A DNA stretch of 39,374 bases, taken from positions 1 to 39,374 of the forward strand of contig NZ_MUHX01000025.1 in the NCBI RefSeq assembly GCF_002007215.1. Direction: 5' to 3'. Position numbers and translations under genes: made by a program. Shown piece after piece: positions 15,331 through 23,764 of the stretch (the stretch's first letter is position 1; each line of letters starts with the position of its first letter). This DNA is from Pyramidobacter sp. C12-8. Lineage in GTDB: Bacteria; Synergistota; Synergistia; Synergistales; Dethiosulfovibrionaceae. The notes beneath the pieces were generated by a model. The model did no database searches, was not told where the DNA came from, and saw nothing but the letters and a program-made list of their open reading frames with translations.

Positions 15331-16181
15331 AAGAGACGACGGACGAGCTGCGCGATTACCTACACAATGCTGATTCGTTCCACGTCTGCGACCTGTACGA
15401 GCTGAAGCTCGCCAACGGAACGACCGCGTACTACGCCGACTACGACCGCCCCGTTACCGCGGGCGGACGCGTCTACGTCTGCGACGGCCCTCAGTTTACG
15501 CGGGACGGCATCAAGCTGTCGGCGGGGATCACCGTCGACAAGATGAGCGTGACCATAGACCTCGACGCGACCGACAAGGTCGGCGACGTTCCGCTGATTC
15601 AGCTCGCCCACAACGGCGGCTTGGACAACGCCACGCTGACGCTGAAAAGGGCGTTTATGAGCGAACCGGGAAAAATCGTCGGCACGCTGACCTTCTTCGG
15701 CGGCGCGATCGAGATCAAGGACGGCGGCGGCCTCTCCCTGGCGGTCGAAGTCAAGAGTGCCGTGCAGAAGCTGAACGTGGACTATCCCGTGCGGAAGTAC
15801 TATCCCACTTGTCCTTACGTCCTGTACGGCGCGATGTGCGGGCTCAAGAAATCGGACTGGGGGCGGAACGCTACGGTAACCGGCGTTCACGGCGACCGCG
15901 ACTTCCAGACCGGCGCGGCCATGACGGCCAACTACTACGCCCAGGGCGCGCTCGAATGGACGGGCGGGGCCAACGCCGGCGCCGTTAGCTCGGTCAAGCT
16001 CAATTACGCGGACGGGCGCGTCGTCCTGCTCGTGCCGACGGACGCCCCCATTCGGATCGGCGACGCCTTCACGATATATCCGGGGTGCAACAAGACCGTC
16101 GCCACCTGCCGGGACAAGTTCGCCAACCTGAACCGCAACCGGGCGACGCCGTTCATCCCTTTGAAGGAGACCCTCGTATGA
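15327..16181 (+). CDS. Baseplate hub protein, DUF2163 / phage BR0599 family (RcGTA g13 type)
   Basis: 284 residues. The N-terminal half (LYELKLANGTTAYYADYDR, SAGITVDKMSVTIDL) and the C-terminal cysteine-bearing part (YPTCPYVLYGAMCGLKKSDW, then GCNKTVATCRDKFANLNR and TPFIPL) match the BR0599/DUF2163 family. Conserved cysteines of the C-terminal part may bind an iron-sulfur cluster in relatives; this is known of RcGTA g13-type proteins and not proven here. The stop overlaps the peptidase start. Confidence 0.85.
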   Translation: MKETTDELRDYLHNADSFHVCDLYELKLANGTTAYYADYDRPVTAGGRVYVCDGPQFTRDGIKLSAGITVDKMSVTIDLDATDKVGDVPLIQLAHNGGLDNATLTLKRAFMSEPGKIVGTLTFFGGAIEIKDGGGLSLAVEVKSAVQKLNVDYPVRKYYPTCPYVLYGAMCGLKKSDWGRNATVTGVHGDRDFQTGAAMTANYYAQGALEWTGGANAGAVSSVKLNYADGRVVLLVPTDAPIRIGDAFTIYPGCNKTVATCRDKFANLNRNRATPFIPLKETLV

Positions 16182-16627
16182 CGGACGGCGATCGCGAGCG
16201 GGCAGTGGCGGAAGCGCGCCGCTGGATCGGCACCCCTTATCACAGCGGCGCGAAAGTCCTGGGCGTCGGCGTGGACTGCGTGCAGCTTTTGATCGCCGCT
16301 TACGAAGGCGCCGGCGTACTGTCGCCCGGCGAGGTGGAGACGGGATATTATTCGCCGCAGTGGCATCTGCACCGCAGCGAAGAACTGTACCTTCGGGGCG
16401 TGATGCGCTTCTGCGACAAAGTCGCCGAAGGGGACGAACTCCCCGGCGACGTGGCGCTCTTCCGGTACGGCCGCACCGTCTCCCACGGCGGCCTGGTGTC
16501 GAAGTGGCCGTACGTGATCCATTCCTACGTCGGCTTGGGTGTTGTCGAGAGCGCCGTCACGGACGCTCTTTTTTTGATGCGCGACGGCGCGAGCCGTCTG
16601 CGGGGCGTATATCGTCCGAGGAGGTGA
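16178..16627 (+). CDS. Tail-tip NlpC/P60 peptidase (RcGTA g14 type)
   Basis: 149 residues from ATG 16178, in an ATGA overlap with the hub gene. The catalytic Cys is in GVDCVQLL (C34) and the catalytic His in SHGGLV (H103); between them lies the expected EGDELPGDVALF strand. These tail peptidases cut peptidoglycan peptides so the tail can pass the cell wall during infection. It is not the lysis endolysin, which lies at 22671. Confidence 0.88.
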   Translation: MTDGDRERAVAEARRWIGTPYHSGAKVLGVGVDCVQLLIAAYEGAGVLSPGEVETGYYSPQWHLHRSEELYLRGVMRFCDKVAEGDELPGDVALFRYGRTVSHGGLVSKWPYVIHSYVGLGVVESAVTDALFLMRDGASRLRGVYRPRR

Positions 16628-16631
16628 GAGC

Positions 16632-19600
16632 ATGGCCGGATTGTTCGGCAGCGGCGGCACGACGTATATCGAGGGCAACCGGATCGGCGAATTCCAGATC
16701 AACGCTTCTTCGTACGGCGCCGACGTGCCCGTCGTCTTCGGCACGACGCGCGTCGCCGGCAACGTAATCGACTGGTCGGAGTTCACCGAACACGAAACGA
16801 AGACGGAACAGCGCGCCGGCAAGGGCGGCGGACGCCACACCACGGTCACCACGACGTACAACTACACCGTGAAGACCCTGATCGGCCTCTGCGAAGGGAC
16901 GATTTCCGGCGTCGGAAAAGTGTGGCGGGGAACGGACATCACCACGCTCTCGGCGTGTCGGCTCTCGCTGTTCCGCGGCGGGATGGGACAGGCCCCCTGG
17001 ACCGGCATGAAAGACGCGGCGCGGCGGCTGCCCTACAGCGCCCTGGCATACGTCGCCGGAGACGTCGATTTGAACGGCAGCGGGACGCTTCCCACGTTCA
17101 ACTTCGAAGTCAAGGGACTGCTGCTTTCGAGCGGCGACGGTATAGACGCCAACCCCGCCGACGTCATCGAGGCCATCGTGAGCGACTCCCGGGTCGGAGT
17201 GGGGCTGCCCGCGTCGACCATCGACCCCGACAGCCTCGACGATTACAGAGCTTTCTGCACGGCGGCCGACCTGTACATCTCCACGCCTCCCGACGTGGAA
17301 GGGACGGAAGCCTACAAGCTGATCAACTCCATCCTCGAAGCGACCAACAGCATCGGCTTCTGGTCGCAGAACAAACTGAAAATCGTTCCCATGCGGGACG
17401 AAGCCGTGACCGGGAACGGCGTGACGTGGCGCCCCGACATGACGCCGCTCTACGATCTGGACGAAAACGACTTCCTGCCGAGCGACGATGGCGCCCTGGT
17501 GGTCTTCGAACGCGCCGCGGACGCGGAGAGCTGCAACGAAATCACGGTGGAATTCCTCAACCGCGCCAACGGCTACGAGAAAGAGACGGTCAGCTTCCAG
17601 ATCTTGAGCGACATCTCCAAGAGAGGGCTGCGTCCCGCCGGCACGCGACAGCTTCATTTCCTGCATACGAAGAAACGGGCTTCCCACGTCGCCGAACAGT
17701 TGGCCATGAAAAGCGTCTTCGCGCGCAACCGCTACAAGTTCCATCTGGCCTGGACGTACTGCCTGCTGGAACCCGGGGACCTGGTGACGTTGACGGACAA
17801 GGTGCTGGGACTTCGCCGCGCATTGGCGCGGATCGTCCGCGTTACCGAAGCGGCCGACGGCGAGCTGGAACTGGAAGCCGAAGCCGCCTCGATCGGCACC
17901 TCTTCGCCGGCGCGGTACGACGTGGACGAAGACGAGCGTTCGACCCTGAACACCAACCTCGATCCCGGCAACGTGCGCCCTCCGCTGATGTTTGAACTGC
18001 CCCAGGAGACGAACCCCGGCGAAATGGCCATCGCCGCCAGCGGCGAGTCCGAGAACTGGGGCGGCGCTTTGGTCTGGGCGTCCTTCGACGGCGTCGCCTA
18101 CGAGCAGATCGCCGACATTCAGGGAGCCTGCCGTTACGGCACGCTCTTCGAGTCGTGCACCGCGGCGGCCACGACCCTGATCGTGCAGCTGGCGGAGCCC
18201 AAAACCCAGCTGATCAGCGTGTCGACCGTAGGCGCGGAAGCCAACATCACGCCCTGCTGGCTGGACGGCGAATGGGTGAACTACGAGACGGCGACGTTGT
18301 TGAGTTCCGGCCGGTACAGATTGGAAGGATGCCGAAGAGGACTCTACGGCACCAAGGCGAAGGCTCACGCCGCGGGCGCGCCCTTCGCGCGGCACGACAA
18401 CTCGGTGGCGACTTACAAATACCGTCTCGAAGATCTGGGACGGACCATGTTTTTGAAGCTGACGTCCTACAACTACTTCATGAGCAACGTACAGAGCATG
18501 GCCGACGTCGATCCTTACGCCTTCAACGTGGACGGACGCATCCTCGACGCTTCTCCGGGCGGTTTGACCGTGGTGCAGGACGCCTCGGATCGTTCCAGAA
18601 TCATCGTGTCGTGGGATCCCGTTACGGCCGTGCAGCCGAGAGGGTACCGTGTTTACGTCGACAACGCCGTGGCGGTGCGGGAAACCGCCGATACGAAAGT
18701 CGCTTTGACCAGGACCGCCAGCAAAACGATTGTCGTCGGCGTTTCCACCATCGACGTCACCGGCGCGGAATCCGCCGCCAGCACGGTCACGCTGCACGTG
18801 GCCGTCGAGCCGGAAGACGTGCAGGGGCTGGCCGTTTCGCAGTACCCCGACGAACGCACTCGCGTGAAGCTGAGCTGGGACACGGTGCCGGGCGCCGACA
18901 TCGCATATTACGAAGTGCGCGAGGGGCATTCCTGGGAGAGCGCGGCCGTCGTCTGTGCCAAAAGCCTGCTCACGCACGTGGATTTCCATATCGTCGAGCC
19001 GGGAGACTACACCTATTGGGTGGTCGCCTATACGGTCGGCGGCGTTCGTTCTCTGCACCCCCAGAGCGTGACCGGCGTATTCTCTCTGGCGCCGGCGCCT
19101 CCCACCGGATTGACGATTGCGCAGGACGGGAACGACCGCACGAAGCTGCTGATCTCGTGGACTGCGTCGGCGAGTACGGACGTAATCGGCTACGAGGTTC
19201 GAGACGGCCTGACGTGGACGACCGCCGTTCCGCTGGGAGCGACCAACGACACGAATATGACGATCGTGCTGGCGGCCTCGCATGATTACCGCATCTTGGT
19301 GCGGGCGAAAAACCGTCTGGGGCTTTGTTCCGACGCGGCCACCACCGCTTGCAGCGCCCGCGTGGAGCCGGCGCGGGTGACGGGCTTCCAGGCGACGCAG
19401 GACGGCGGTTTCGTGGATCTGATATGGAACAAGTCGCCCGAAGCGGACGTCGTCGGTTACGAAATCCGCGAAGGATTCCTGTGGGATTCGGCGAGCGTCG
19501 TCGCGACGGGCGTAACGCAGCCGGAGCTGACGACTCAGATCTCGGTGGAACGCGGCTACAAATACCTGATCAAGGCGATCAATCGGGGCGGCTTTTACTC

Positions 19601-20318
19601 CGCGCAACCGGCGGAAGCCGTGATTTCTCCCGAGAATCTGCCGGGAAAGAACGTCGTGGCCGACTGGGACAGCATCGCGCTGCAGGACGGCAGCCACGAC
19701 GGGACTTGTTTCGTTGAGAACCCGATCACGTTCGCCACGCTGCCCGGCCGTTTCTCGGATTATACCGGCGTTCGTTTCGTCGACGTCGGCGGCGAAACCG
19801 TGCTTTCTCTCGCGGAAGCGGCGACCTCGGGGATATGGACGTCGCCGGTCAGGGATCTGCTGCGCATGGTCTCGGCGGATCTGTCGGTCGATTTCATGAC
19901 CCAGAAAGTCGCGGGCAGTTTCGTGACGCTGGAATACCGCATCAGCCGCGACGGCGCCGCGTGGAGCGAATGGCGAATATTCCTGCCTCATCGTGAACGC
20001 TTCAGGTATCTTCAGTACCGTTTGACCTTGAGGCAGGGAACGGCGCAGAGAGCGCCTTGCGTGACGATCATGCGCATGATCGTCGATATGCCCGACGTCG
20101 TCAAGGCCGGGCGCGTCGAGATCCCGGTGGGCGGAACGGCGATCGATTACGGCTTCGAATATGCAATCCCTCCGACGCTGGTCATCACCGCGGACGGAGC
20201 CACCCGCCAGGGCCGCATCGTCGGCGAACCCGGCGTCTCGTCCGCGGCCGTGCGGGTGATCGACAACTCCGGCGCCGACGTAGGCGGCATCGTCAACTGG
20301 ACGGCCTACGGATATTGA
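16632..20318 (+). CDS. Large tail tip / host-specificity protein (J- or RcGTA g15-like) with FN3 repeats
   Basis: 1228 residues. The start (GSGGTTYIEGNRIGEFQINA, SSYGADVPVVFGTTRVAGN) is the Phage-tail_3 / megatron pattern, and TVTTTYNYTVKTLIGLCEG follows. A middle beta-rich hub region reaches to about residue 640. Four fibronectin-III-like repeats follow at about 640-728, 729-821, 822-910 and 911-996, each with a Trp near the start and the pattern GYEVREG or GYEIREG. The last ~230 residues look like a carbohydrate- or receptor-binding module (DGTCFVENPITFATLPG, later SRDGAAWSEW). It makes the tail tip that contacts the host surface. Codon use is uniform with the neighbours. Confidence 0.85.
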   Translation: MAGLFGSGGTTYIEGNRIGEFQINASSYGADVPVVFGTTRVAGNVIDWSEFTEHETKTEQRAGKGGGRHTTVTTTYNYTVKTLIGLCEGTISGVGKVWRGTDITTLSACRLSLFRGGMGQAPWTGMKDAARRLPYSALAYVAGDVDLNGSGTLPTFNFEVKGLLLSSGDGIDANPADVIEAIVSDSRVGVGLPASTIDPDSLDDYRAFCTAADLYISTPPDVEGTEAYKLINSILEATNSIGFWSQNKLKIVPMRDEAVTGNGVTWRPDMTPLYDLDENDFLPSDDGALVVFERAADAESCNEITVEFLNRANGYEKETVSFQILSDISKRGLRPAGTRQLHFLHTKKRASHVAEQLAMKSVFARNRYKFHLAWTYCLLEPGDLVTLTDKVLGLRRALARIVRVTEAADGELELEAEAASIGTSSPARYDVDEDERSTLNTNLDPGNVRPPLMFELPQETNPGEMAIAASGESENWGGALVWASFDGVAYEQIADIQGACRYGTLFESCTAAATTLIVQLAEPKTQLISVSTVGAEANITPCWLDGEWVNYETATLLSSGRYRLEGCRRGLYGTKAKAHAAGAPFARHDNSVATYKYRLEDLGRTMFLKLTSYNYFMSNVQSMADVDPYAFNVDGRILDASPGGLTVVQDASDRSRIIVSWDPVTAVQPRGYRVYVDNAVAVRETADTKVALTRTASKTIVVGVSTIDVTGAESAASTVTLHVAVEPEDVQGLAVSQYPDERTRVKLSWDTVPGADIAYYEVREGHSWESAAVVCAKSLLTHVDFHIVEPGDYTYWVVAYTVGGVRSLHPQSVTGVFSLAPAPPTGLTIAQDGNDRTKLLISWTASASTDVIGYEVRDGLTWTTAVPLGATNDTNMTIVLAASHDYRILVRAKNRLGLCSDAATTACSARVEPARVTGFQATQDGGFVDLIWNKSPEADVVGYEIREGFLWDSASVVATGVTQPELTTQISVERGYKYLIKAINRGGFYSAQPAEAVISPENLPGKNVVADWDSIALQDGSHDGTCFVENPITFATLPGRFSDYTGVRFVDVGGETVLSLAEAATSGIWTSPVRDLLRMVSADLSVDFMTQKVAGSFVTLEYRISRDGAAWSEWRIFLPHRERFRYLQYRLTLRQGTAQRAPCVTIMRMIVDMPDVVKAGRVEIPVGGTAIDYGFEYAIPPTLVITADGATRQGRIVGEPGVSSAAVRVIDNSGADVGGIVNWTAYGY

Positions 20319-20337
20319 TGAAAAGGAAGTGACGCCA

Positions 20338-21387
20338 ATGGCATACGATCCGCTGTTGCCCGCGGACGAAAGTTTTGTGGCCAACGGACCTGGAGAAATC
20401 CGCGCCAATCAGGAAGCCCTGAAAGACGGGCAAATCGTCGATGCCGGAAAACTGTCGGGCCTGAGCGTTGGACACAACGAAGGCAATCTTCCCGTCAGCG
20501 ACCGACAGGTCAATCTCGGACTCAACGCCGACATGGTCGACGGCAAGCACTCCTCGGCTTTTGCGGCGAACGTGCACGATCACGCCGTCGCCACCGTCGA
20601 TACCGCCGGTTTCATGAGCGCGACGGACAAAGTCAAACTGAACGAAGTGGCGGCGGGCGCCGAAGTCAACCAAAACGCCTTCTCCGAAGTCGCCGTGGGC
20701 AGTACCACTATTGTTGCCGACAATAAGCAGGACACACTGACGCTGGCCGCCGGCAACGGCATCGCGCTGACGCCGGACAGCACCAACGACAAGGTCACGA
20801 TCGCCATCAACGGCAGCTACAACGCGCCGACCGCCGACAAGCTGAAGACCCCCAGAACCATCAACGGCGTCGCCTTCGACGGCTCGCAGAATATTACGGT
20901 GAATCCGCCCTCTCACGCCGTCAACAATTCTACGTACGGGCTCGCCTCGGCGTCGGTCTACGGGCACGCCATGGCCTCGAGCACGACGCCGAAGCCTCCG
21001 GCGGCGACTGCGAACGTTGGATCGGAAACGTCGAAGTTCGCGCGGGGAGACCATGCGCACCCCTTACAAACGTCCGTTTCCGGAAACGCCGGCTCCGCCA
21101 CCAAGCTCGCCACCGCCCGCACGATCAACGGCGTTGCTTTCGACGGCACGAAAAACATCAGCATCCCAGCGACGGACAACACGAAAGCCCCCAAGCCCCA
21201 AGCCGCCGCCGGCGTAGGGCAGTGGGTGTATATACAGGCGACGAATTCTTTTAGTCTCCCCTCCGGAGGAACCTGGGCATATTACTGGAGAGGAGTAAAT
21301 AACGGGGGAGCCGGTGTTGCCGCGGGGGGGGCGACTATAAGCGCACAGGGGAGCTCCCCTCATGCGTTTGCCTGGCGTGTAGAATAG
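20338..21387 (+). CDS. Tail fiber protein with TINGVAFDG repeats
   Basis: 349 residues from ATG 20338, chosen because AAAAGGAAG lies about ten bases upstream; a GTG at 20329 overlaps that site and is less likely. The start (PADESFVANGPGEIRANQEAL) is a collar-like attachment segment. The shaft shows NADMVDGKHSSAF and two copies of a 24-residue unit containing RTINGVAFDG, both typical of fiber proteins. The C-terminal ~50 residues are Gly/Ala-rich with a W-Y-WRG pattern, the likely receptor-binding tip, and the DNA there is different in texture and holds a run of eight G. Confidence 0.82.
   Translation: MAYDPLLPADESFVANGPGEIRANQEALKDGQIVDAGKLSGLSVGHNEGNLPVSDRQVNLGLNADMVDGKHSSAFAANVHDHAVATVDTAGFMSATDKVKLNEVAAGAEVNQNAFSEVAVGSTTIVADNKQDTLTLAAGNGIALTPDSTNDKVTIAINGSYNAPTADKLKTPRTINGVAFDGSQNITVNPPSHAVNNSTYGLASASVYGHAMASSTTPKPPAATANVGSETSKFARGDHAHPLQTSVSGNAGSATKLATARTINGVAFDGTKNISIPATDNTKAPKPQAAAGVGQWVYIQATNSFSLPSGGTWAYYWRGVNNGGAGVAAGGATISAQGSSPHAFAWRVE
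20830..21165 (+). repeat. Two 24-codon fiber repeats
   Basis: The two units lie at 20830-20901 and 21094-21165. Both encode a (T/S)A-KL-T/A-RTINGVAFDG-NI pattern. The DNA is also similar, so they are possible sites for recombination and for change in fiber length. Confidence 0.7.
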
Positions 21388-21397
21388 GAGGCAAAGC

Positions 21398-21955
21398 ATG
21401 TACGAAAATCTAACCCGCAATCTCGACGGCAGCTACTCGTTTACGAAAAACGGCTATCCCTACAATTGCCCGAACATGGGCGAGTGGGAGCTCTCCGGGG
21501 AATACGCCGCCGTCCACGCCTACGCGCTTGAGCACCCCGACGAAGTGACGATCGAGCCAGAACCCGATCCGCCGACGCTTGAAGAGCTCAAGGCGGCGAA
21601 ACGTGTGGAGATCCTCGCTGCGCGCGACGCCGCCATCCGCACCGGCACGATGTGGCAGGGGCATCCGATCTGGACCGACGGCGACGCGCAGCGCCTCGCC
21701 CTGTCGGTCATGGCCGCGCCGACGCTGGCAGCCGCCGTCGGCAGTCCCGAGACGGTGCCGTATCCGACGTGGACGTGCAAAGACGGCTTTGTGATCCAGC
21801 TGGACGAGGCGTATGCGACGGATCTCTGTCTGACGATCCAGACCTACGTGACGGCCATGTACAACGCCGCCGCCGAACTGCTGACGCAGGTTGCGGCGGC
21901 GCAGAGCGCGGAGGATCTAGCCGCCATCGTCTGGCCGGAGACTTTTATAGGATAG
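21398..21955 (+). CDS. Fiber-associated protein with DUF4376-like C-terminus
   Basis: 185 residues, 10 bases after the fiber gene with an AGGAGG site. The first ~60 residues (NLTRNLDGSYSFTKNGYPY, GEYAAVHAYALEHPDEV) look like fiber-assembly or fiber-accessory proteins. From about 65 on (LEELKAAKRVEILAARDAAI, later WTCKDGFVIQLDEAYATDL and AAQSAEDLAAIVW) the protein matches the DUF4376 pattern often found in phage tail genes. It may help fold or attach the fiber. A strong bidirectional terminator follows. Confidence 0.65.
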   Translation: MYENLTRNLDGSYSFTKNGYPYNCPNMGEWELSGEYAAVHAYALEHPDEVTIEPEPDPPTLEELKAAKRVEILAARDAAIRTGTMWQGHPIWTDGDAQRLALSVMAAPTLAAAVGSPETVPYPTWTCKDGFVIQLDEAYATDLCLTIQTYVTAMYNAAAELLTQVAAAQSAEDLAAIVWPETFIG

Positions 21956-21960
21956 ACGAA

Positions 21961-21991
21961 AAGGGGGAACGCCTTCACGGCGTTCCCCCTT
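21961..21991. terminator. Bidirectional terminator between tail genes and hicAB
   Basis: AAGGGGGAACGCC (21961-21973) pairs perfectly with GGCGTTCCCCCTT (21979-21991) around a 5-base loop. The site ends + strand tail transcription and - strand hicB transcription (hicB ends at 22002). Confidence 0.85.
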
Positions 21992-22001
21992 ATTTGGGAC
22001 G

Positions 22002-22400
22002 TTACACGTACCGTTCCAGCTTCTTCCGCAGGGCTTCCTGCAGCAGCTGAGAGCAGTTGATTCCCCGTTTGTCCGCCATCTGGCTCATCCAGATCGGCAA
22101 TGAAACGTTTTTCCGTGTGGCGCGGGTGTCCGTCCGGGTGCGGTAGGAGAGCGTATCGGCCTTGATGACAGAACAGACTGTTCCCGGCGCGCGCTCCATC
22201 TGTTCCTGCGGAGTCGGAGAAGCGATTTCGAGTCCTTCGTCTTCGGCGACAACCAGCCAGGCGTTCATGGCGTCGGCGATCTGATCGATGGCGTCGGCCA
22301 GACTCTTGCCCGTGGTGACGCAGCCGGGTAGATCGGGGACGCGGGCGTAATAGCCTCCGTCGCCGATGGGAGTGAAAACCGCAGTGTAAATGTAAATCAT
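22002..22400 (-). CDS. hicB: HicB-type antitoxin
   Basis: 132 residues. The N-terminal half is the partly RNase H-like HicB fold (YIYTAVFTPIGDGGYYARVPDLPGCVTTG, quoted in part as GGYYARVPDLPGC), and the C-terminus (KNVSLPIWMSQMADKRGINCSQLL in part: LPIWMSQMADKRGIN) is a ribbon-helix-helix or HTH-like DNA-binding part. It blocks the HicA toxin and probably represses its own promoter. It lies 13 bases after hicA in the same direction with its own AAGGAGG. The pair is inserted between fiber and lysis genes and points opposite to them, a typical lysogenic-conversion (moron) place. Confidence 0.88.
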   Translation of the reverse strand: MIYIYTAVFTPIGDGGYYARVPDLPGCVTTGKSLADAIDQIADAMNAWLVVAEDEGLEIASPTPQEQMERAPGTVCSVIKADTLSYRTRTDTRATRKNVSLPIWMSQMADKRGINCSQLLQEALRKKLERYV

Positions 22401-22413
22401 GTGGGCCTCCTTG

Positions 22414-22599
22414 TCATCTCTGTTTTATTTTGGCTTCTTTGAAAATGTATCGCATGTCGTTTTCGTCGAAGTCATGGCGTTTGACCGGGATCATGACGCG
22501 CGTTTGCGGGTTGAAGTAGATGTCGTGGTTCGCGCCGGAGCGCTTGAAGACGAAGCCGTTCGCTTCGAGCGTTTTAATCGTTTTCTTTCTGGGGTTCAT
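22414..22599 (-). CDS. hicA: HicA-type toxin (mRNA interferase)
   Basis: 61 residues with an AGGAGG Shine-Dalgarno. The whole protein is the small HicA double-stranded-RNA-binding-like fold: KKTIKTLEANGFVFKRSG, then the catalytic His in SGANHDIYF, and PVKRH with a second basic patch. HicA cuts mRNAs and arrests growth when HicB is lost. In a prophage it may stabilise the lysogen or exclude other phages. Confidence 0.88.
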   Translation of the reverse strand: MNPRKKTIKTLEANGFVFKRSGANHDIYFNPQTRVMIPVKRHDFDENDMRYIFKEAKIKQR

Positions 22600-22631
22600 C
22601 TGCTTCCTCCTGTTATTCTCTTCATGACGTT

Positions 22632-22659
22632 ATTATACACAATTATACACAAAAAACAA
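22632..22659 (-). promoter_or_regulatory. hicAB promoter overlapping two tandem 10-bp repeats
   Basis: On the - strand a TTGTTT box (22654-22659) and a TATAAT box (22632-22637) are 16 bases apart, 33 bases before hicA. Two perfect direct repeats TTGTGTATAA lie back to back at 22643-22652 and 22633-22642, covering the -10 box. They are the natural candidate operator for HicB. Confidence 0.6.
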
Positions 22660-22670
22660 GAGGTGGTTTT

Positions 22671-23072
22671 ATGGCACGGGAAATGTTGTCGCCGCATTTT
22701 GCGAAAGACGAATGCGTGTGCCGGTGCGGCTGCGGACTGTGCAACGCGACGCCGCGGCTGCTGGCGCTGGCGGGAAAAATACGCGACCTGCTGGGCGAGC
22801 CGATGATCGTGACGTCGGTATGCCGGTGCCGCAAGCATAACGCGAAAGTCGGCGGCAGCCCGCGGAGCAAACACTTGAGCGGGCGGGCGATGGACTTTTA
22901 CTGCAAGCGCCTGTCGCCGCAGGCGGTTTACGACGCCATCGTCCGCGCCTGGGAGAACGGCGAGCTTTCGGAACTGGGTGGCATTGGGTTATATAACTGG
23001 GGCGTGCACATCGACATCGCCAAAGCGCCGGACGGACATCTGAGGACGTGGGATCGAAGAAAAGCGAGGTAG
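22671..23072 (+). CDS. Phage endolysin, peptidase M15 family
   Basis: 133 residues with Shine-Dalgarno AGAGGTGG. The zinc site is visible: H68 and D75 in SKHLSGRAMDF, and H113 with D115 in GVHID. The Cys-rich start (CVCRCGCGLC) and VTSVCRCRKHNAKVGGSP are typical of M15_3 / DUF882-like phage lysins. The enzyme cuts the peptide cross-links of peptidoglycan at the end of the lytic cycle. It opens the lysis cassette. There is no signal peptide, so release through the holin is expected. Confidence 0.85.
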   Translation: MAREMLSPHFAKDECVCRCGCGLCNATPRLLALAGKIRDLLGEPMIVTSVCRCRKHNAKVGGSPRSKHLSGRAMDFYCKRLSPQAVYDAIVRAWENGELSELGGIGLYNWGVHIDIAKAPDGHLRTWDRRKAR

Positions 23073-23076
23073 CTAT

Positions 23077-23451
23077 ATGCCGGGAGAGGAACAGCACGAG
23101 CGGACGTTGATAGACATCGCCATGACGGGAGGTGTGGGAGCGATGCTGGCCATGATTTTTCAGGGAGTGCGCGCCGGCCGCGAGCATCTTGGAGAACCTT
23201 TCGACGGCTGGCGTTTTACAGTGGGGCTGATCAGCGCCGGGGCGATCGGCGCGATCGTCGCTTGGGGGCTGAACGAGCTGGGCGTGAGCCGACAGCTGAG
23301 CGCGATCATTATCGCCATGTGCGGCTACGTCGGCGGCCCGCTCCTGGACATCGCCTATACGGAGATCCAGGAGACGGTCAAGGCGGCATTCGACGGCGTG
23401 CAGGAATGGCTGCTGAAAGGAAAGTGGGACCGCCGTGGGCATGATGAGTAA
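23077..23451 (+). CDS. Holin-like membrane protein
   Basis: 124 residues, four bases after the endolysin gene. Two or three hydrophobic segments are visible: about 13-27 (IAMTGGVGAMLAMIF), 48-64 (VGLISAGAIGAIVAWGL) and 73-87 (LSAIIIAMCGYVGG). The N-terminus is charged and the C-terminus acidic/basic and probably cytoplasmic. Size, topology and place fit a holin that opens the inner membrane for the endolysin; no family motif is distinctive enough to name a class. Confidence 0.65.
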   Translation: MPGEEQHERTLIDIAMTGGVGAMLAMIFQGVRAGREHLGEPFDGWRFTVGLISAGAIGAIVAWGLNELGVSRQLSAIIIAMCGYVGGPLLDIAYTEIQETVKAAFDGVQEWLLKGKWDRRGHDE

Positions 23452-23764
23452 TATCTTTGCCGCGGTCCTCGGAAAGGTAAGCCGCCGCTGGCTCTACGTA
23501 CTGGCAGCGATTGTCGTTGTCGCTCTGCTGGCAGCGTGGTACTGGCACGGCTATGACGGCCGCGGCGAGACGGACGCGCTGATCTCTCGCCTGCGCGAGA
23601 GCGCCGCCACGTCGGAGCGCCGGGCAGACGCCATTGTTGACGCCACCAGACAGAGGGAGGTGACCGCTCGTGAGACTGTGCGTAAAAAGACCGCTGAGCT
23701 GCCTGCTGACCGCCTCACTGCTGCTCTCGACGCTTTGCTCGCCGAGTACCGCAAAGACCGCTGA
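23435..23764 (+). CDS. Rz-like inner-membrane spanin
   Basis: 109 residues from GTG 23435, preceded by AAAGGAAAG. One N-terminal membrane anchor (about 17-37, YVLAAIVVVALLAAWYW) is followed by a charged helical periplasmic part (SRLRESAATSERRADAIVD, RQREVTARETV). This is the layout of the i-spanin Rz, which fuses inner and outer membranes in the last step of lysis of diderm hosts. It overlaps the holin by 17 bases and carries the start of the next gene inside it. Confidence 0.6.
   Translation: MGMMSNIFAAVLGKVSRRWLYVLAAIVVVALLAAWYWHGYDGRGETDALISRLRESAATSERRADAIVDATRQREVTARETVRKKTAELPADRLTAALDALLAEYRKDR

Noticed and set aside
16557-20408. Open frame of almost 1300 codons on the - strand across the tip protein
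   Set aside because: Antisense of a real gene with Arg/His/Val-rich low-complexity translation; no motif and no promoter.
23670-23764. Frameshift joining the two spanin-like frames
   Set aside because: The second frame has its own strong ribosome site and signal-like start, so two overlapping genes explain it better.
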